A stretch of 15,588 bases of DNA. Origin: CAYLYM01 sp964387645 (GTDB lineage Bacteria; Calditrichota; Calditrichia; RBG-13-44-9). The stretch is from the NCBI GenBank assembly GCA_964387645.1, contig CAYLYM010000092.1:1-15588 (forward strand), written 5' to 3'. This document shows, piece after piece, positions 1 to 8,954 of this stretch. How positions within the stretch are numbered: the first letter of the stretch is position 1; each line of letters starts with the position of its first letter. The notes under the pieces were generated by a model, which did not search any database, was not told the DNA's origin, and worked only from the letters and a program-made list of their open reading frames with translations. The translations under genes and the position numbers were made by a program.

Positions 1-108
1 GTTCAAAGAGGTTTAAATAAATTAATTGGAGTAGAAACTTTTTTCATAGGAGGAGGAGACTCTATATATCTTACAATAACTTTTTTAACATACAAACTCT
101 GCGGTTAA
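1..108 (+). CDS. possible C-terminal end of a gene cut by the window edge
   Basis: Frame 1 is open from the first base to a TAA at 106-108 and gives 35 residues. They contain a glycine run (IGGGD, about residues 16-20) followed by a hydrophobic stretch, ending in YKLCG. Such an open stretch with a balanced composition stands out against the stop-rich AT-rich DNA that follows, so I suspect the tail of a real gene, perhaps a membrane or envelope protein. I do not recognise the family. It is short enough to be chance, and no stop codon context or terminator confirms it. Confidence 0.3.
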   Translation, partial: VQRGLNKLIGVETFFIGGGDSIYLTITFLTYKLCG

Positions 109-664
109 TAATGCAGGTAATAAAAAAAATAAATACACCAATATAATTTGTGAATAAATTATTCATCATTTATATTAATTATTTTGATTAAATATTTAAA
201 TAACAAATCTTTAGGTTTTAATATTTTAGCAAGAATAAAAAATTCGAATTAGAAAAATTTTTCTTTCAAATGATTCAATAAAAGATTGCTATTAACAGAT
301 TAAAATAATTTTACCATAATTAACTTTTTCTAAATCCAATTAAAATCAAAAGAATCGTATAATTATTTCTTGTATTTGATACATTTAATTTAAAAGGTAA
401 TATTTTTGTAAATCTGAGCATAATCAAAGGGGTATCCGAAACATTATTGAAGGTTTTTTTATTTTTTGAAAAATTAGAGTTTTTTCACTTCGTTCAGTAT
501 AACATTTTTACGCAAACTGTCTTTTAATGATAAACTTTTTGTTTTAAATTTTGAAATAATTAATAAGAAGTTTGTTTCAACGGAATGGGCTTCCCTAAGT
601 TTAAGACATTTGTTGAGAGAAGACAAAGCGCCAGATGGGATTTAGAGTGGAAGAATAAAAAAAA
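109..664. other. AT-rich intergenic region without a recognisable gene
   Basis: This stretch is visibly more AT-rich than the genes beside it and has stops in all frames. It holds small AT-rich inverted repeats: TGAATAA/TTATTCA arms at 151-165, and perfect palindromes at 241-250 and 251-264, all of which can arise by chance at this composition. It also holds a repeat-like segment at 484-503. The last 70 bases (about 590-655) are less AT-rich and probably carry the leader of the GT9 gene. I could not place a convincing promoter. Confidence 0.5.
484..503 (-). repeat. degenerate interspersed intergenic repeat (copy 1)
   Basis: Read on the minus strand, this segment contains ATACTGAACGAAGTGA. 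It resembles the short intergenic repeat of the type GTCATACTGAACGAAGTGAAGAATC that I recall from many genomes of Bacteroidota and related phyla. The copy is partial and eroded. A second eroded relative lies at 8850-8885. The assignment rests on memory of the motif and on the two-copy resemblance within this window. Confidence 0.3.
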
Positions 665-1714
665 ATGATGATCAATCGAGAGAAGGTTAAAAAAATTTTG
701 ATTATTCAATTACGCGCCATTGGAGATGTAGTTCTTACCACTGCCGCAGTACACGTTTTAAAGCAGCATTTTCCCGAAGCGGAGATTCATTTCCTGACTG
801 CACCGGGCTTAGATTCCCTTCTCAAAGGATTGCCAGAGCTTGAGAAAGTTTTGGTTTATCCTTATTCGTCTAAAAATTTAATGGGAGTATTCCGCATGCT
901 CCCTCAAATTCGCTCTGAAAAATATGACGTTGTGATCGATTATCAAGGAACTCCGGGAACAGCATACCTGACCAGATTATCCGGTGCTACCTACCGGCTG
1001 GGCTGGAAATTAAGTAGGAGACAATGGGCTTATAATTTATTATCAAATGCCAACCAGAACAGAGAATATGTAGTGATTCAGAAATGTCAGGCGTTAAGGC
1101 AAATTGGTGTACATGCAGAAACTACTAGAATCAGGATTACATTTACTCGCCAAGATATGGAGCGTGTTCAAAGTTATTTTAATTCACTTAAAATTGACCA
1201 AAAACGATTGTTGGTGAATATTACACCAAAAGGTAAGCGTCAAGCTCGCACCTGGCCTGCTGAAAAAATAGCTCGATTGGCCGACTTGCTTATTGAAAAC
1301 CATCATGCAATAGTCTTTTTCAACAGCTCTCCAGAAGAACTTGAATATGCTCAACGAACGGCCAATCTGGCTAAAAATCATATTGAAATTTTACCCATGT
1401 GGCCGCTCTCTACATTTGCTGCCTATCTGTCCCAGATTGATTTACATTTTTCTTATGATAATGGTCCCAAGCACATGGCCATTGCTGTGGGGACCCCCAC
1501 AGTTTGCTTGTTTGCCACGGATCCACCGGAATTGTGGAATCCACTCAACGATCCAAATCACCGCTTTATCGTGGCCGATGTTCCTTGCCGATTTTGCGGA
1601 TTACGTAATTGTAATCTGATGATCTGTATGGAACAAATTGAACCGGAAACAGTGCTTTCTGAAATTGAAAAGGTGCCAGCCATAAAAGCGAAGCTGAAGA
1701 ATGTTTCCTTGTAA
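665..1714 (+). CDS. glycosyltransferase family 9 protein (ADP-heptose:LPS heptosyltransferase-like)
   Basis: The protein has 349 residues, the usual GT9 length. GT9 enzymes transfer a heptose from ADP-heptose to the inner core of lipopolysaccharide at the cytoplasmic face of the inner membrane. The N-terminal nucleotide-fold strand reads LIIQLRAIGDVVLTT (residues 12-26), with the conserved G-D pair at 20-21. A second Rossmann-like half starts near 183, has K189/K191 in the donor-site region, and ends in SYDNGPKHMAIAVGTP (263-278), the family's D/N-S-G-x-x-H signature with H270. A four-cysteine cluster follows (C308, C311, C316, C321), which many GT9 proteins also have. An in-frame TAA at 656 limits the start to the ATG at 665 or the one directly after it. 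A GGAAG lies 11 bases upstream. The gene is followed after 12 bases by a GT4 gene, so the pair is probably one operon. Which core sugar it adds cannot be told from sequence alone. Confidence 0.9.
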   Translation: MMINREKVKKILIIQLRAIGDVVLTTAAVHVLKQHFPEAEIHFLTAPGLDSLLKGLPELEKVLVYPYSSKNLMGVFRMLPQIRSEKYDVVIDYQGTPGTAYLTRLSGATYRLGWKLSRRQWAYNLLSNANQNREYVVIQKCQALRQIGVHAETTRIRITFTRQDMERVQSYFNSLKIDQKRLLVNITPKGKRQARTWPAEKIARLADLLIENHHAIVFFNSSPEELEYAQRTANLAKNHIEILPMWPLSTFAAYLSQIDLHFSYDNGPKHMAIAVGTPTVCLFATDPPELWNPLNDPNHRFIVADVPCRFCGLRNCNLMICMEQIEPETVLSEIEKVPAIKAKLKNVSL

Positions 1715-1726
1715 GGTGATCGCTCA

Positions 1727-2899
1727 ATGGAAGTATTAAACCAGAAATTGACAGGTCAAAAAAAATTTCGAATACTGGAAGTATGCTTCAGTCAATCCGG
1801 TGGAGGCCTGGAAATGTATATGGCTAACATTAGCTATTATCTAATGCACCGTGGACACCTGATATGGACAGTGGCCCCTGTTAACAGCTTTATAGCAGAA
1901 AAAATACATCAATTCGGTTTGCCTATCATCACTATAAATCCTCGTCTGCGCTATATGGATTTCTTAACGGCTCGAACACTTTCTAAAATTGTCAAAAAGA
2001 ATCAAATCGATATCATTCATGTTCATCAATCAATGGATTTAAGCACGCTTATATTGGTGAAAAAATTTGCTGGGAGGGGACATATCATTTTTACGCAACA
2101 AATGGAGTCCCAGCGGAAAAAACAGGATATTTTCCATCGCTGGGTTTACAGTAATTTAGATGGTTTAATTACTATTACTGATCGGATGCGCCAGCAAGTG
2201 TTGAACAATACCTTGATGCCCCAACAAAATGTTTTTCGTCTATATTATGGCATACCAGTAGAAAAATTCAAACCATCTGAAAAAAAGCGAAAGGCAGCCC
2301 GTCGAAATCTGGGCATCTCTACAAACGATATTGTCATAGGTATAGTTGGCCGCCTGGAAAAAGGGAAAGGTCAACATATTTTATTGAAGGCAGTAAGCCA
2401 ATTAAGGGAATATTTAGACTATATGAAAGTAGTGATTGTCGGGAACGAGACTTTCGGACAAAAAGGTTATGCCAATTTTTTAAAACAGCAGGCAGAAAAA
2501 TCAGGTCTGAGAGATCGAGTTATATTTACTGGATTTCAGGAAGATATATCTTTGGTCGCTTCAGCATTCGATATTTGCGTATTAGCTTCACGTAAAGAAA
2601 CTTTTGGTTTATCACTCATTGAATGCATGGCATTGGAGGTTGCTCCAATAGGCACAAGAGCCGGCGGAGTACCTGAAATCATTCACCATGAAGAAAACGG
2701 TCTTTTGGTACCGCCTTTTGACGCATCCGCTTTGGCTTTGGCGATCCAAAAATTAATACAGAACCCGACGCTCAGAAAAAAATTAGCGCTACAAGCCCGT
2801 CAAACAGTTTTGAAAAATTTTAATCTTAATAAACATCTAATAGGACTGGAACGAATATTCAGCAAAATCACAAATAATAGAGCCAGTGTCCTAGGTTAA
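1727..2899 (+). CDS. glycosyltransferase family 4 protein (GT-B fold)
   Basis: The product is 390 residues and has the two-domain GT-B layout of retaining GT4 enzymes. The N-terminal acceptor domain opens with the glycine-rich loop SGGGLEMYMANI (24-35). The C-terminal donor domain begins near 203 with IGIVGRLEKGKGQHILLKA (204-222) and carries the E-x7-E motif as E291-TFGLSLI-E298/C, followed by TRAGGVPEI (310-318) and ENGLLVPP (323-330), which bind the nucleotide sugar. The ATG is preceded by AAGGTGA at 1713-1719 with a 7-base spacer, and this ribosome site overlaps the stop of the GT9 gene. That suggests coupled expression and a joint role in building the LPS core or O-chain. There is no signal peptide or membrane span, so it is a cytosolic or peripheral enzyme. 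The sugar specificity is unknown. The gene ends tail-to-tail with the ligase-like gene, only 8 bases away. Confidence 0.92.
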   Translation: MEVLNQKLTGQKKFRILEVCFSQSGGGLEMYMANISYYLMHRGHLIWTVAPVNSFIAEKIHQFGLPIITINPRLRYMDFLTARTLSKIVKKNQIDIIHVHQSMDLSTLILVKKFAGRGHIIFTQQMESQRKKQDIFHRWVYSNLDGLITITDRMRQQVLNNTLMPQQNVFRLYYGIPVEKFKPSEKKRKAARRNLGISTNDIVIGIVGRLEKGKGQHILLKAVSQLREYLDYMKVVIVGNETFGQKGYANFLKQQAEKSGLRDRVIFTGFQEDISLVASAFDICVLASRKETFGLSLIECMALEVAPIGTRAGGVPEIIHHEENGLLVPPFDASALALAIQKLIQNPTLRKKLALQARQTVLKNFNLNKHLIGLERIFSKITNNRASVLG

Positions 2900-2907
2900 T
2901 TGAAAAT

Positions 2908-4152
2908 TTAATCTCGAACTTGCACTTTATTTTGCTGAATTACCATGAAAGCAAACGCAGCTAACGTCCACCAGAGAATATTATTCTCAAGGTCAGTATA
3001 ATAACATTGAAAAAATGATGCAATAAGTATAGCGGTTATTGCCAGAATAGAACCTAATAATATCTGAATATCGGATTTTGCCAGTGTTTTTTTTCGAATT
3101 TCTGTTATGGTATAGTAAAACCAGGCAACCCACATGGTTAGCCAGCTCGTTAAACCGATAATCCCACTATTCGCTGCAAAATTCAGGTAATCGTTATGGG
3201 CATGACCCGCAGCATCATAAAAACCAGGTACCTTATAGATGGGAAATAAGTCATTAAAAAATCCCGGTCCGATGCCAAGTAATGGATGATCTTTAAACAT
3301 CGCCCAGGCTGTTCGCCAAAGATTCCATCGACCAATGTTGTTGGGATGTGAAGGATTAAAAATACTGAGCAACCGTTCATAAACCTCCGGGCTTAAAAAG
3401 GATACGACAAAACCGAAAAGTAAAAATCCGGCAGTTAGCATACCAAATAACCGGCGATTTATCAGCCAACTTCCTAATAATATGATGATTACAGTTGCAA
3501 TCCAGGTACTTCTTCCGAAAGTAGCAATAATACTCAGGAAAATCAGAGTTAAAACAGCCAGATAAAAATATTTTACCGGTTTCCAGGTACTTTCCATTAA
3601 AAAAAAAGATAAAACAAGGCTCAGAATCATGGTCTGATTACCTGCAAAGGTTAAATAAAAATTATAAGTTCCTTCTGCCCTGTAGAAATGACCCATTGGA
3701 TTCAGGACCTTACCATGGAAAATATCTACTCCAATAAAAAATTGAATAATCCCGTAAATAGCTACCAAAGCCGAAGATGCAAATAGGGTTCTTAAAGCAA
3801 TAATTCGCCACTTTTTATTTACCGGCAGGGAAATTAGAAACGGAAATAAAAAGATAAACCAATCTGTGTCCAGAAAAGAAGGGAGGGAAATTCTATAATC
3901 CGGGCTAGCAAAAGCTGCTATCAATTGACTGAAGAGATAAATGACCAGAAAGATGTAGAAAGGATGGTATGTGATAGGAAATATTTTACGTCTGATATGA
4001 TAAACTATGCTACTTACTACCACCAGACCTGCTGCAATCTGCATACCAGCCAACGACCAGGGCAGTATTGCACAGAATAGAACTAACAACATACCAGGTA
4101 AATTTTCAGATGATAATTTTCTCGAAACTGATTCCATAAATACTTTATTCAT
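2908..4152 (-). CDS. O-antigen ligase / Wzy polymerase family membrane protein
   Basis: This 414-residue polytopic membrane protein has roughly ten or more hydrophobic segments, for example 20-52, 65-82, 98-110, 119-140, 168-186, 195-212, 217-231, 236-254, 330-350 and 364-382. It fits the Wzy_C/O-antigen ligase family, which joins undecaprenyl-linked glycans to lipid A-core or polymerises repeat units on the periplasmic side. The main evidence is the long loop at 255-325 with RWNLWRTAWAMFKDHPLLGI (275-294), GPGFFND (295-301) and then HAHNDYL (317-323). The family's catalytic histidine sits in such a loop. An arginine after a membrane span (TFGRSTW, R214) matches the conserved arginine known from WaaL. 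The sequence cannot separate ligase from polymerase. The start at 4152 lacks a strong Shine-Dalgarno sequence, and an in-frame ATG five codons on is possible. The gene is co-directional with the kinase but 256 bases downstream of it, so it need not share its transcript. Confidence 0.88.
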   Translation of the reverse strand: MNKVFMESVSRKLSSENLPGMLLVLFCAILPWSLAGMQIAAGLVVVSSIVYHIRRKIFPITYHPFYIFLVIYLFSQLIAAFASPDYRISLPSFLDTDWFIFLFPFLISLPVNKKWRIIALRTLFASSALVAIYGIIQFFIGVDIFHGKVLNPMGHFYRAEGTYNFYLTFAGNQTMILSLVLSFFLMESTWKPVKYFYLAVLTLIFLSIIATFGRSTWIATVIIILLGSWLINRRLFGMLTAGFLLFGFVVSFLSPEVYERLLSIFNPSHPNNIGRWNLWRTAWAMFKDHPLLGIGPGFFNDLFPIYKVPGFYDAAGHAHNDYLNFAANSGIIGLTSWLTMWVAWFYYTITEIRKKTLAKSDIQILLGSILAITAILIASFFQCYYTDLENNILWWTLAAFAFMVIQQNKVQVRD

Positions 4153-4188
4153 TTTGTCTTTACTTCAAATTAAAATTAAATAATATAG

Positions 4189-4205
4189 CCATTTTTACAA
4201 AATGG
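4189..4205. other. small AT-rich hairpin upstream of the ligase-like gene
   Basis: CCATTTT and AAAATGG form a perfect 7-base-pair stem around a 3-base loop. It lies between the end of the kinase gene and the start of the ligase-like gene, about 36 bases before the latter's start codon. It could be a weak terminator for the kinase transcript or a leader structure for the ligase-like gene. It lacks a GC-rich stem and, on the minus strand, a clear run of T, so its function is uncertain. Confidence 0.2.
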
Positions 4206-4408
4206 ATAAAGCAATAAAAAATATGTTATATCAGGGTAAATGAATTTATTCAAAAATTCACTGCTTTAATGATACCAAAAAGGCGTGAGTTAAAAATATG
4301 GGTTCCATTGAATGAATTTGATATTCAAAAACAAAAAAATTATTCTGTATCTATAATAAGAAAAGCTGATACGGAAGATTCTGAATGTCAAACTCAAGGA
4401 TGGGTTGA

Positions 4409-7400
4409 TTACGACTGCGAGAATTTATTGATTTTTTCGATCAAATTTTGCAATTCATATGGTTTAGATAAAATTTCATCAACATAAGGATGATGTTTTA
4501 ATTCCTCTTTGGCTTGATCCCCCCATCCAGTAACTAATATTACGCGGGAATTTGGCTGAATATTTTTAATTTGTTGGGCTAATTCCCATCCCGACATTTC
4601 TGGCATACCCAGGTCAGTTAAAATTACATCAAATGTTTGTTTTTCTATTTTAGCTAATGCGCTTTTACCACTATCGGCAATATCAACCGATTTAAATTTT
4701 AAGCGGAGAATCTCTGCCATAGTGTACAATAATTCAGGTTCATCATCCACGATAAGTAATTTCAAATTTCCATTATTCACCTCAATTTCGATTTTTTTCT
4801 TTTGTTCAGAATCAACAGGTTCATCCGAAAGTGGTAGCGTGATGGTAAAAGTTGTTCCTTTGTTAATTTCACTTTCAACCTTTATGTGGCCACCATAAGA
4901 TGTAATTGTTCGGTAGACGATACTTAATCCAAGACCAGTCCCTCGTTCTCCTTTCGTTGTAAAAAAAGGATTGAAAATTTTGTTTTTTACTTCTTCTGAC
5001 ATTCCTATACCAGTATCACGGATCACAATATGAGCTAAGTTATCATCATTCTTACATTTGACAAATAAATCACCACCATCAATCATTGCATCATAAGCAT
5101 TAAGTAAAATATTAGTGAACACTTCTTTTAATTCAACACGGTTCCCTTTAACGAGTACGTTATCTTGTAAATCTGTATGCATTTTAATGTGTTTGCCTTT
5201 TAATTGATTATTTATTTTTAGCTTACTCGCTGAAAAAATGATACTTTCTCTAATAATTTCAGTTAGGTCAACCGTCTGGAAATTTTCGTCTCTTTTTTCC
5301 CGAGTTGCTTCTTGAAGCCTCCTTACTATTTCACTACCATCTAATGCTGCTTTTTCAATTACTTTTAACTCATCTTTTATTTTTTGATCATAATTTTTTA
5401 ACAATAATAATTGTGTTCGACCTAAAATTGTAGCCAACAAATTGTTAAAATCATGGGCTACACCAGCAGCCATTTCTCCAACGGCACGTATGTTTTCGGT
5501 TTGAAGTAATTGTCGATGGAGTTCAACCTTATCAGTTATATCGATGCCATAAAAATAAAACTGATTACCGTCCATTGTTCTGTAGATAAAATACTCAAAT
5601 ACTCTGTCTTTGAATTTGTATTCTAATTCGAGATGGCTTACCTTTTGTTTATTAAAGTTTTCGATAATCATCTGGATGTTGCCTGGCAGAAGATCTTGTA
5701 AATTTTCTTCTGACAGATTGAACTCTTGCATAAATCTTCTGGCTGTTGGATTTATATATTTTATCTGACCATTCATGTCTGTACAGATAACAATATTAGG
5801 GTTGGTTTCTGGGAATTTAGAAAGAAATCGAATTTGTGCTTCTTGCTCACGCTGTTTTGTTACATCCTGTAGTGTGAAAACTCCACCTTGAAAGTCCTCG
5901 GCTGCATCAAAATGTGGATAAAACTTTAACGCCAATTTTTTATTGATTCGTCTGTCATAATATTCTTCTCTAAATTCAGTTAATTTTTTCTTATGAATTT
6001 GGGAAAAATCATTGGAATCAAAATTAAGATATTCTCCAAAAAGCTCGATAAAATTCTTACCAATAATTTGTTGAATGTTGACATCATATAACTTGAGAAA
6101 AGTTTTATTTGCCCGCAAAATTCTAAAATCCTTATCTATTGCCGCTAATCCGATGTTGACACTATCAAAAGTAATTTTCCATTCAGATTCGGCCTGTTTG
6201 ACCTTTTCAAATAAATCTATATGATCGATGGCAATCATCATTTGTTTAAAAATATCCTGAACCAGAGATAAGATAAATGTTGCTTCGATTTGATCCAATA
6301 TGCGATTGTTTAATGCCCATAAACCGAAATAACCGTGAGAAGAGGAAATTTCCCAAATAAATAAACCGGATGGATAATTTTTAAATTCGATAAAATCATT
6401 TATATCCGGTGAAAAAGGATTGAATCTGTTCCAAAAAATAGATTTTTTCTTTAATGAATCGAGAGATAAACAAAATGTTGCTGGTATGTGTTCATAATTT
6501 CCTGTGGCTACAATTAAATTCCAATTATTCCCATCTCTGGAGTTATATAGAAGAATTAATTCACTCTTTAATATTTCTGAAAAGCCATTTGCAGCCTCAT
6601 TATAAATTTTATCAATACTGCTAGAAATTTGAGGGAAATTCAAAATGTTATTAATGATGTTTAGTTTTTTATTTTGTAATTCGATTAAATTAAAATATGA
6701 ACTATTTTTTATAGCAATGGCTAAATGACTGGCAATTTGTTGTAGAAAGTCTATATCCATTTGTTTAAAATAATTTGCTTCTTCGTGACCTATATTCAAA
6801 ATACCCAGTATTTCTTTTTCAAAGCATACAGGTATTCGAATTAGTTGGTGGATATTCTCAGTATATTCAGGTTCTTCTTCAAACTGTTGTAATTTGTCCT
6901 CTAAAGAATAATAGTTATGTACTTGAGGTTCTTTTTTCTGGATCAATTCTTGATAAGATGTATCTTCAGATAAATCAATGGCATAATTTTCAGGAAACGA
7001 ATCTATACCATCAGCTGAGAAGAAAAATAGATTAAACTGCAATTTTTCAATATTATAAGGAATCAGAAAAGAAAGCGTTTTATGGGGCAAAATCTTTCGA
7101 AGTTCGTTTGTTAATTTTTGGAAAATTGTTCGAAGATCTAAACTGGTGTTTAAAATTTGAGAGAAATTTTCCAGAAATTTTAAACGTGCATTTTGCCATG
7201 TGATCCGAATTTTTAATATTTCCTCTTTGGTAATATCAAGAATTGTCCAGAGTAATTGGATACCCTGATCAGTGGAAATAGGAGTTAAAATTAATTGGTA
7301 ATAACGATCGCCGTTATTAAAAAGATCTGCATAAAATTTTTTCGAGAAAAATTCTCCAGTTTTTATTGTGTTTTTTGCGGCAATATCGAAATGTAAACGA

Positions 7401-8674
7401 GTTAATGATGGAAATACCTCGAAAATACTTTTCCCAATAACAGATTCTGCTTTCAGTTTGGATTCGTTCTCAAGAAACTGATTCCAGAATTGGATATTTA
7501 AGGACATGTCAGTAACAATAACAAAATGCGGTAAATTATTGATTATTCGTTCAACGAACTGTTTTAAATGGATAATCTGATCTTCCCGAGCCTTCTGCTT
7601 GGTAATATCTCTTTCGATACCTACTATAGCTACAACATTGCCGTATTCATCTTTAACCGGCTGAGTATGCAGGTTAACTAAATAAATGTGATTATTTTTA
7701 TGTCTATTGGTGATTTCACCCTTCCAACCTTTTGATAACGAGACCTTAATAATGTCTTTCTCCAATTCATCTGTGGCACTCGAATCTCGTAATATTTTAA
7801 AAGGCCTTCCCAGCAACTGATGTCTGGCAAAGCCACTCATCTTTTCCATTGCCGCGTTAACATAAAGAATATTTCCTTGCTCATTCGGCTCTAAAATGAT
7901 GATACCCTCTCCAACACTCTCTAAAGCCATACTGAGTAAATTCAGCATGCTTTTGGTTTCATGTATATAGGTGTTATCTTTTATGTATGCAATAAATTTG
8001 GGTGGCACACCATAGATATTAATTCGTGAGATTTTAAGCAATGCCTGAAAACGTTGTCCGTTCTTTTTACTTGCTTCCACTTCCAGGTCTAATTGAAAAC
8101 GTAAGTTTTTCTTAAGTTGAATCAAGGCATTTTGAATTATGGTCTTGCTTGATTCTGAAAATAAAATATGTAAAGGTTTACCAAGAACTTCTTGCTTTTC
8201 ATAACCAAAATTGTTTAAGAGTGCTGAATTCGTTTTTTCAATTCTGAATTCTTCATCCAAATGAATAATGTTACCCTTTATGCTTTCAGCATTTATCGAG
8301 TGAATGTTACGATAATAAGATGAGTTTAAATCAGCCCTTAAATGAGAAAAATAAGCACCCACTTTCAAAATGATTTCTTCTAAAGTATCTAACGCTTGGT
8401 GAAGTTCAGAAGAAGAAATAGATAAATTTCTAGAATGATAAATAAGGGTGTCTCTCAATAAAAACAAGGCATTCGTAAATGCTCTATAATCCAGACAGTT
8501 ACTTTCGGTTAAATTAATTATTTCGGGTAAAGTGTAATAAATCTCTTTTTTCGGAGAAAAAAGCACCTGAATAAGTTTGATTAAAAGATCTTTTTTTTGG
8601 AACAAAGTGAGAGCATCAGTATGGGGAGATTGAGCAATTTTCTCCTGCCATTTCTGAAACAATGTGTTGATCAT
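4409..8674 (-). CDS. large soluble multi-PAS/GAF hybrid histidine kinase with C-terminal receiver
   Basis: The product has 1421 residues and no convincing membrane span or signal peptide, so it should sense cytosolic cues. In order I see: an unassigned helical N-terminus (1-125); PAS-like regions at about 131-235, 247-360 and 372-485; GAF-like regions at about 500-655 and 668-820, the second quite divergent; PAS-like regions at about 828-940 and 945-1050; HisKA at 1058-1125; an HATPase domain to about 1285; and a receiver at 1305-1420. The phosphorylated histidine is H1074 in GVAHDFNN. The ATP lid motifs are NILLNAYDAM (1188-1197), DTGIGM (1220-1225), NPFFTTKG (1235-1242) and GTGLGLS (1245-1251). 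The receiver has the acidic pair D1310/D1311, phospho-acceptor D1354 in TDLGMP, T1382 and K1404, so all key residues are present and phosphorelay should work. No DNA-binding response regulator is adjacent, so the output partner is unknown. The start codon has only a weak CAGG 8 bases upstream. Confidence 0.93.
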   Translation of the reverse strand: MINTLFQKWQEKIAQSPHTDALTLFQKKDLLIKLIQVLFSPKKEIYYTLPEIINLTESNCLDYRAFTNALFLLRDTLIYHSRNLSISSSELHQALDTLEEIILKVGAYFSHLRADLNSSYYRNIHSINAESIKGNIIHLDEEFRIEKTNSALLNNFGYEKQEVLGKPLHILFSESSKTIIQNALIQLKKNLRFQLDLEVEASKKNGQRFQALLKISRINIYGVPPKFIAYIKDNTYIHETKSMLNLLSMALESVGEGIIILEPNEQGNILYVNAAMEKMSGFARHQLLGRPFKILRDSSATDELEKDIIKVSLSKGWKGEITNRHKNNHIYLVNLHTQPVKDEYGNVVAIVGIERDITKQKAREDQIIHLKQFVERIINNLPHFVIVTDMSLNIQFWNQFLENESKLKAESVIGKSIFEVFPSLTRLHFDIAAKNTIKTGEFFSKKFYADLFNNGDRYYQLILTPISTDQGIQLLWTILDITKEEILKIRITWQNARLKFLENFSQILNTSLDLRTIFQKLTNELRKILPHKTLSFLIPYNIEKLQFNLFFFSADGIDSFPENYAIDLSEDTSYQELIQKKEPQVHNYYSLEDKLQQFEEEPEYTENIHQLIRIPVCFEKEILGILNIGHEEANYFKQMDIDFLQQIASHLAIAIKNSSYFNLIELQNKKLNIINNILNFPQISSSIDKIYNEAANGFSEILKSELILLYNSRDGNNWNLIVATGNYEHIPATFCLSLDSLKKKSIFWNRFNPFSPDINDFIEFKNYPSGLFIWEISSSHGYFGLWALNNRILDQIEATFILSLVQDIFKQMMIAIDHIDLFEKVKQAESEWKITFDSVNIGLAAIDKDFRILRANKTFLKLYDVNIQQIIGKNFIELFGEYLNFDSNDFSQIHKKKLTEFREEYYDRRINKKLALKFYPHFDAAEDFQGGVFTLQDVTKQREQEAQIRFLSKFPETNPNIVICTDMNGQIKYINPTARRFMQEFNLSEENLQDLLPGNIQMIIENFNKQKVSHLELEYKFKDRVFEYFIYRTMDGNQFYFYGIDITDKVELHRQLLQTENIRAVGEMAAGVAHDFNNLLATILGRTQLLLLKNYDQKIKDELKVIEKAALDGSEIVRRLQEATREKRDENFQTVDLTEIIRESIIFSASKLKINNQLKGKHIKMHTDLQDNVLVKGNRVELKEVFTNILLNAYDAMIDGGDLFVKCKNDDNLAHIVIRDTGIGMSEEVKNKIFNPFFTTKGERGTGLGLSIVYRTITSYGGHIKVESEINKGTTFTITLPLSDEPVDSEQKKKIEIEVNNGNLKLLIVDDEPELLYTMAEILRLKFKSVDIADSGKSALAKIEKQTFDVILTDLGMPEMSGWELAQQIKNIQPNSRVILVTGWGDQAKEELKHHPYVDEILSKPYELQNLIEKINKFSQS

Positions 8675-8849
8675 AAAAGGCGCCTGTAATTATAACATTA
8701 CTTTAATTTATTATCGTAAAATAAAAGCAAATCTTTATTTTTTTTTATCATTTTAAATTAAATTTTCGAACATAAAAGGCTTTGTATTTATCAAAGTGAT
8801 GAGATTTCAATATAAGATAGATTTATTTTAAAGGATAGAGTTTAGCAAT

Positions 8850-8885
8850 TCAGTATAAACGAAGGTCGTAGCAAAGCAAAGATTC
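8850..8885 (+). repeat. degenerate interspersed intergenic repeat (copy 2)
   Basis: The segment reads AGTATAAACGAAG followed by GTCGTAGCAAAGCAAAGATTC. This resembles the intergenic repeat family of the form CTGAACGAAGGTCGTAGCGAAGCGAAGATTC that I recall from many genomes of this broad group. AGTATAAACGAAG matches 9 of 13 positions with ATACTGAACGAAG on the minus strand at the first copy (484-503). It is eroded and has no second half that would give a full hairpin. Its role, if any, is unknown. Confidence 0.35.
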
Positions 8886-8924
8886 AGTCTGGGCACAAGA
8901 TAGATGGACCAGGACTCACAGATA

Positions 8925-8954
8925 CAATGGTTTAACGTCATCACCATGCCATTG
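8925..8954. repeat. imperfect inverted repeat
   Basis: CAATGG (8925-8930) pairs with CCATTG (8949-8954) around 18 bases. Inside it, ATGGT (8927-8931) can instead pair with ACCAT (8943-8947). The two pairings compete for the same left arm. It could be an operator for the divergent genes, a leader structure, or chance. Confidence 0.2.

Noticed and set aside
241..264. Two adjacent perfect palindromes, AATTCGAATT and AGAAAAATTTTTCT
   Set aside because: They consist almost only of A and T in a very AT-rich stretch, where such palindromes are expected by chance. No gene start or known site is attached.
1184..1619. Two open frames overlapping the GT9 gene, one on each strand
   Set aside because: Both lie fully within a gene with clear family motifs, have no ribosome sites and encode no recognisable protein.
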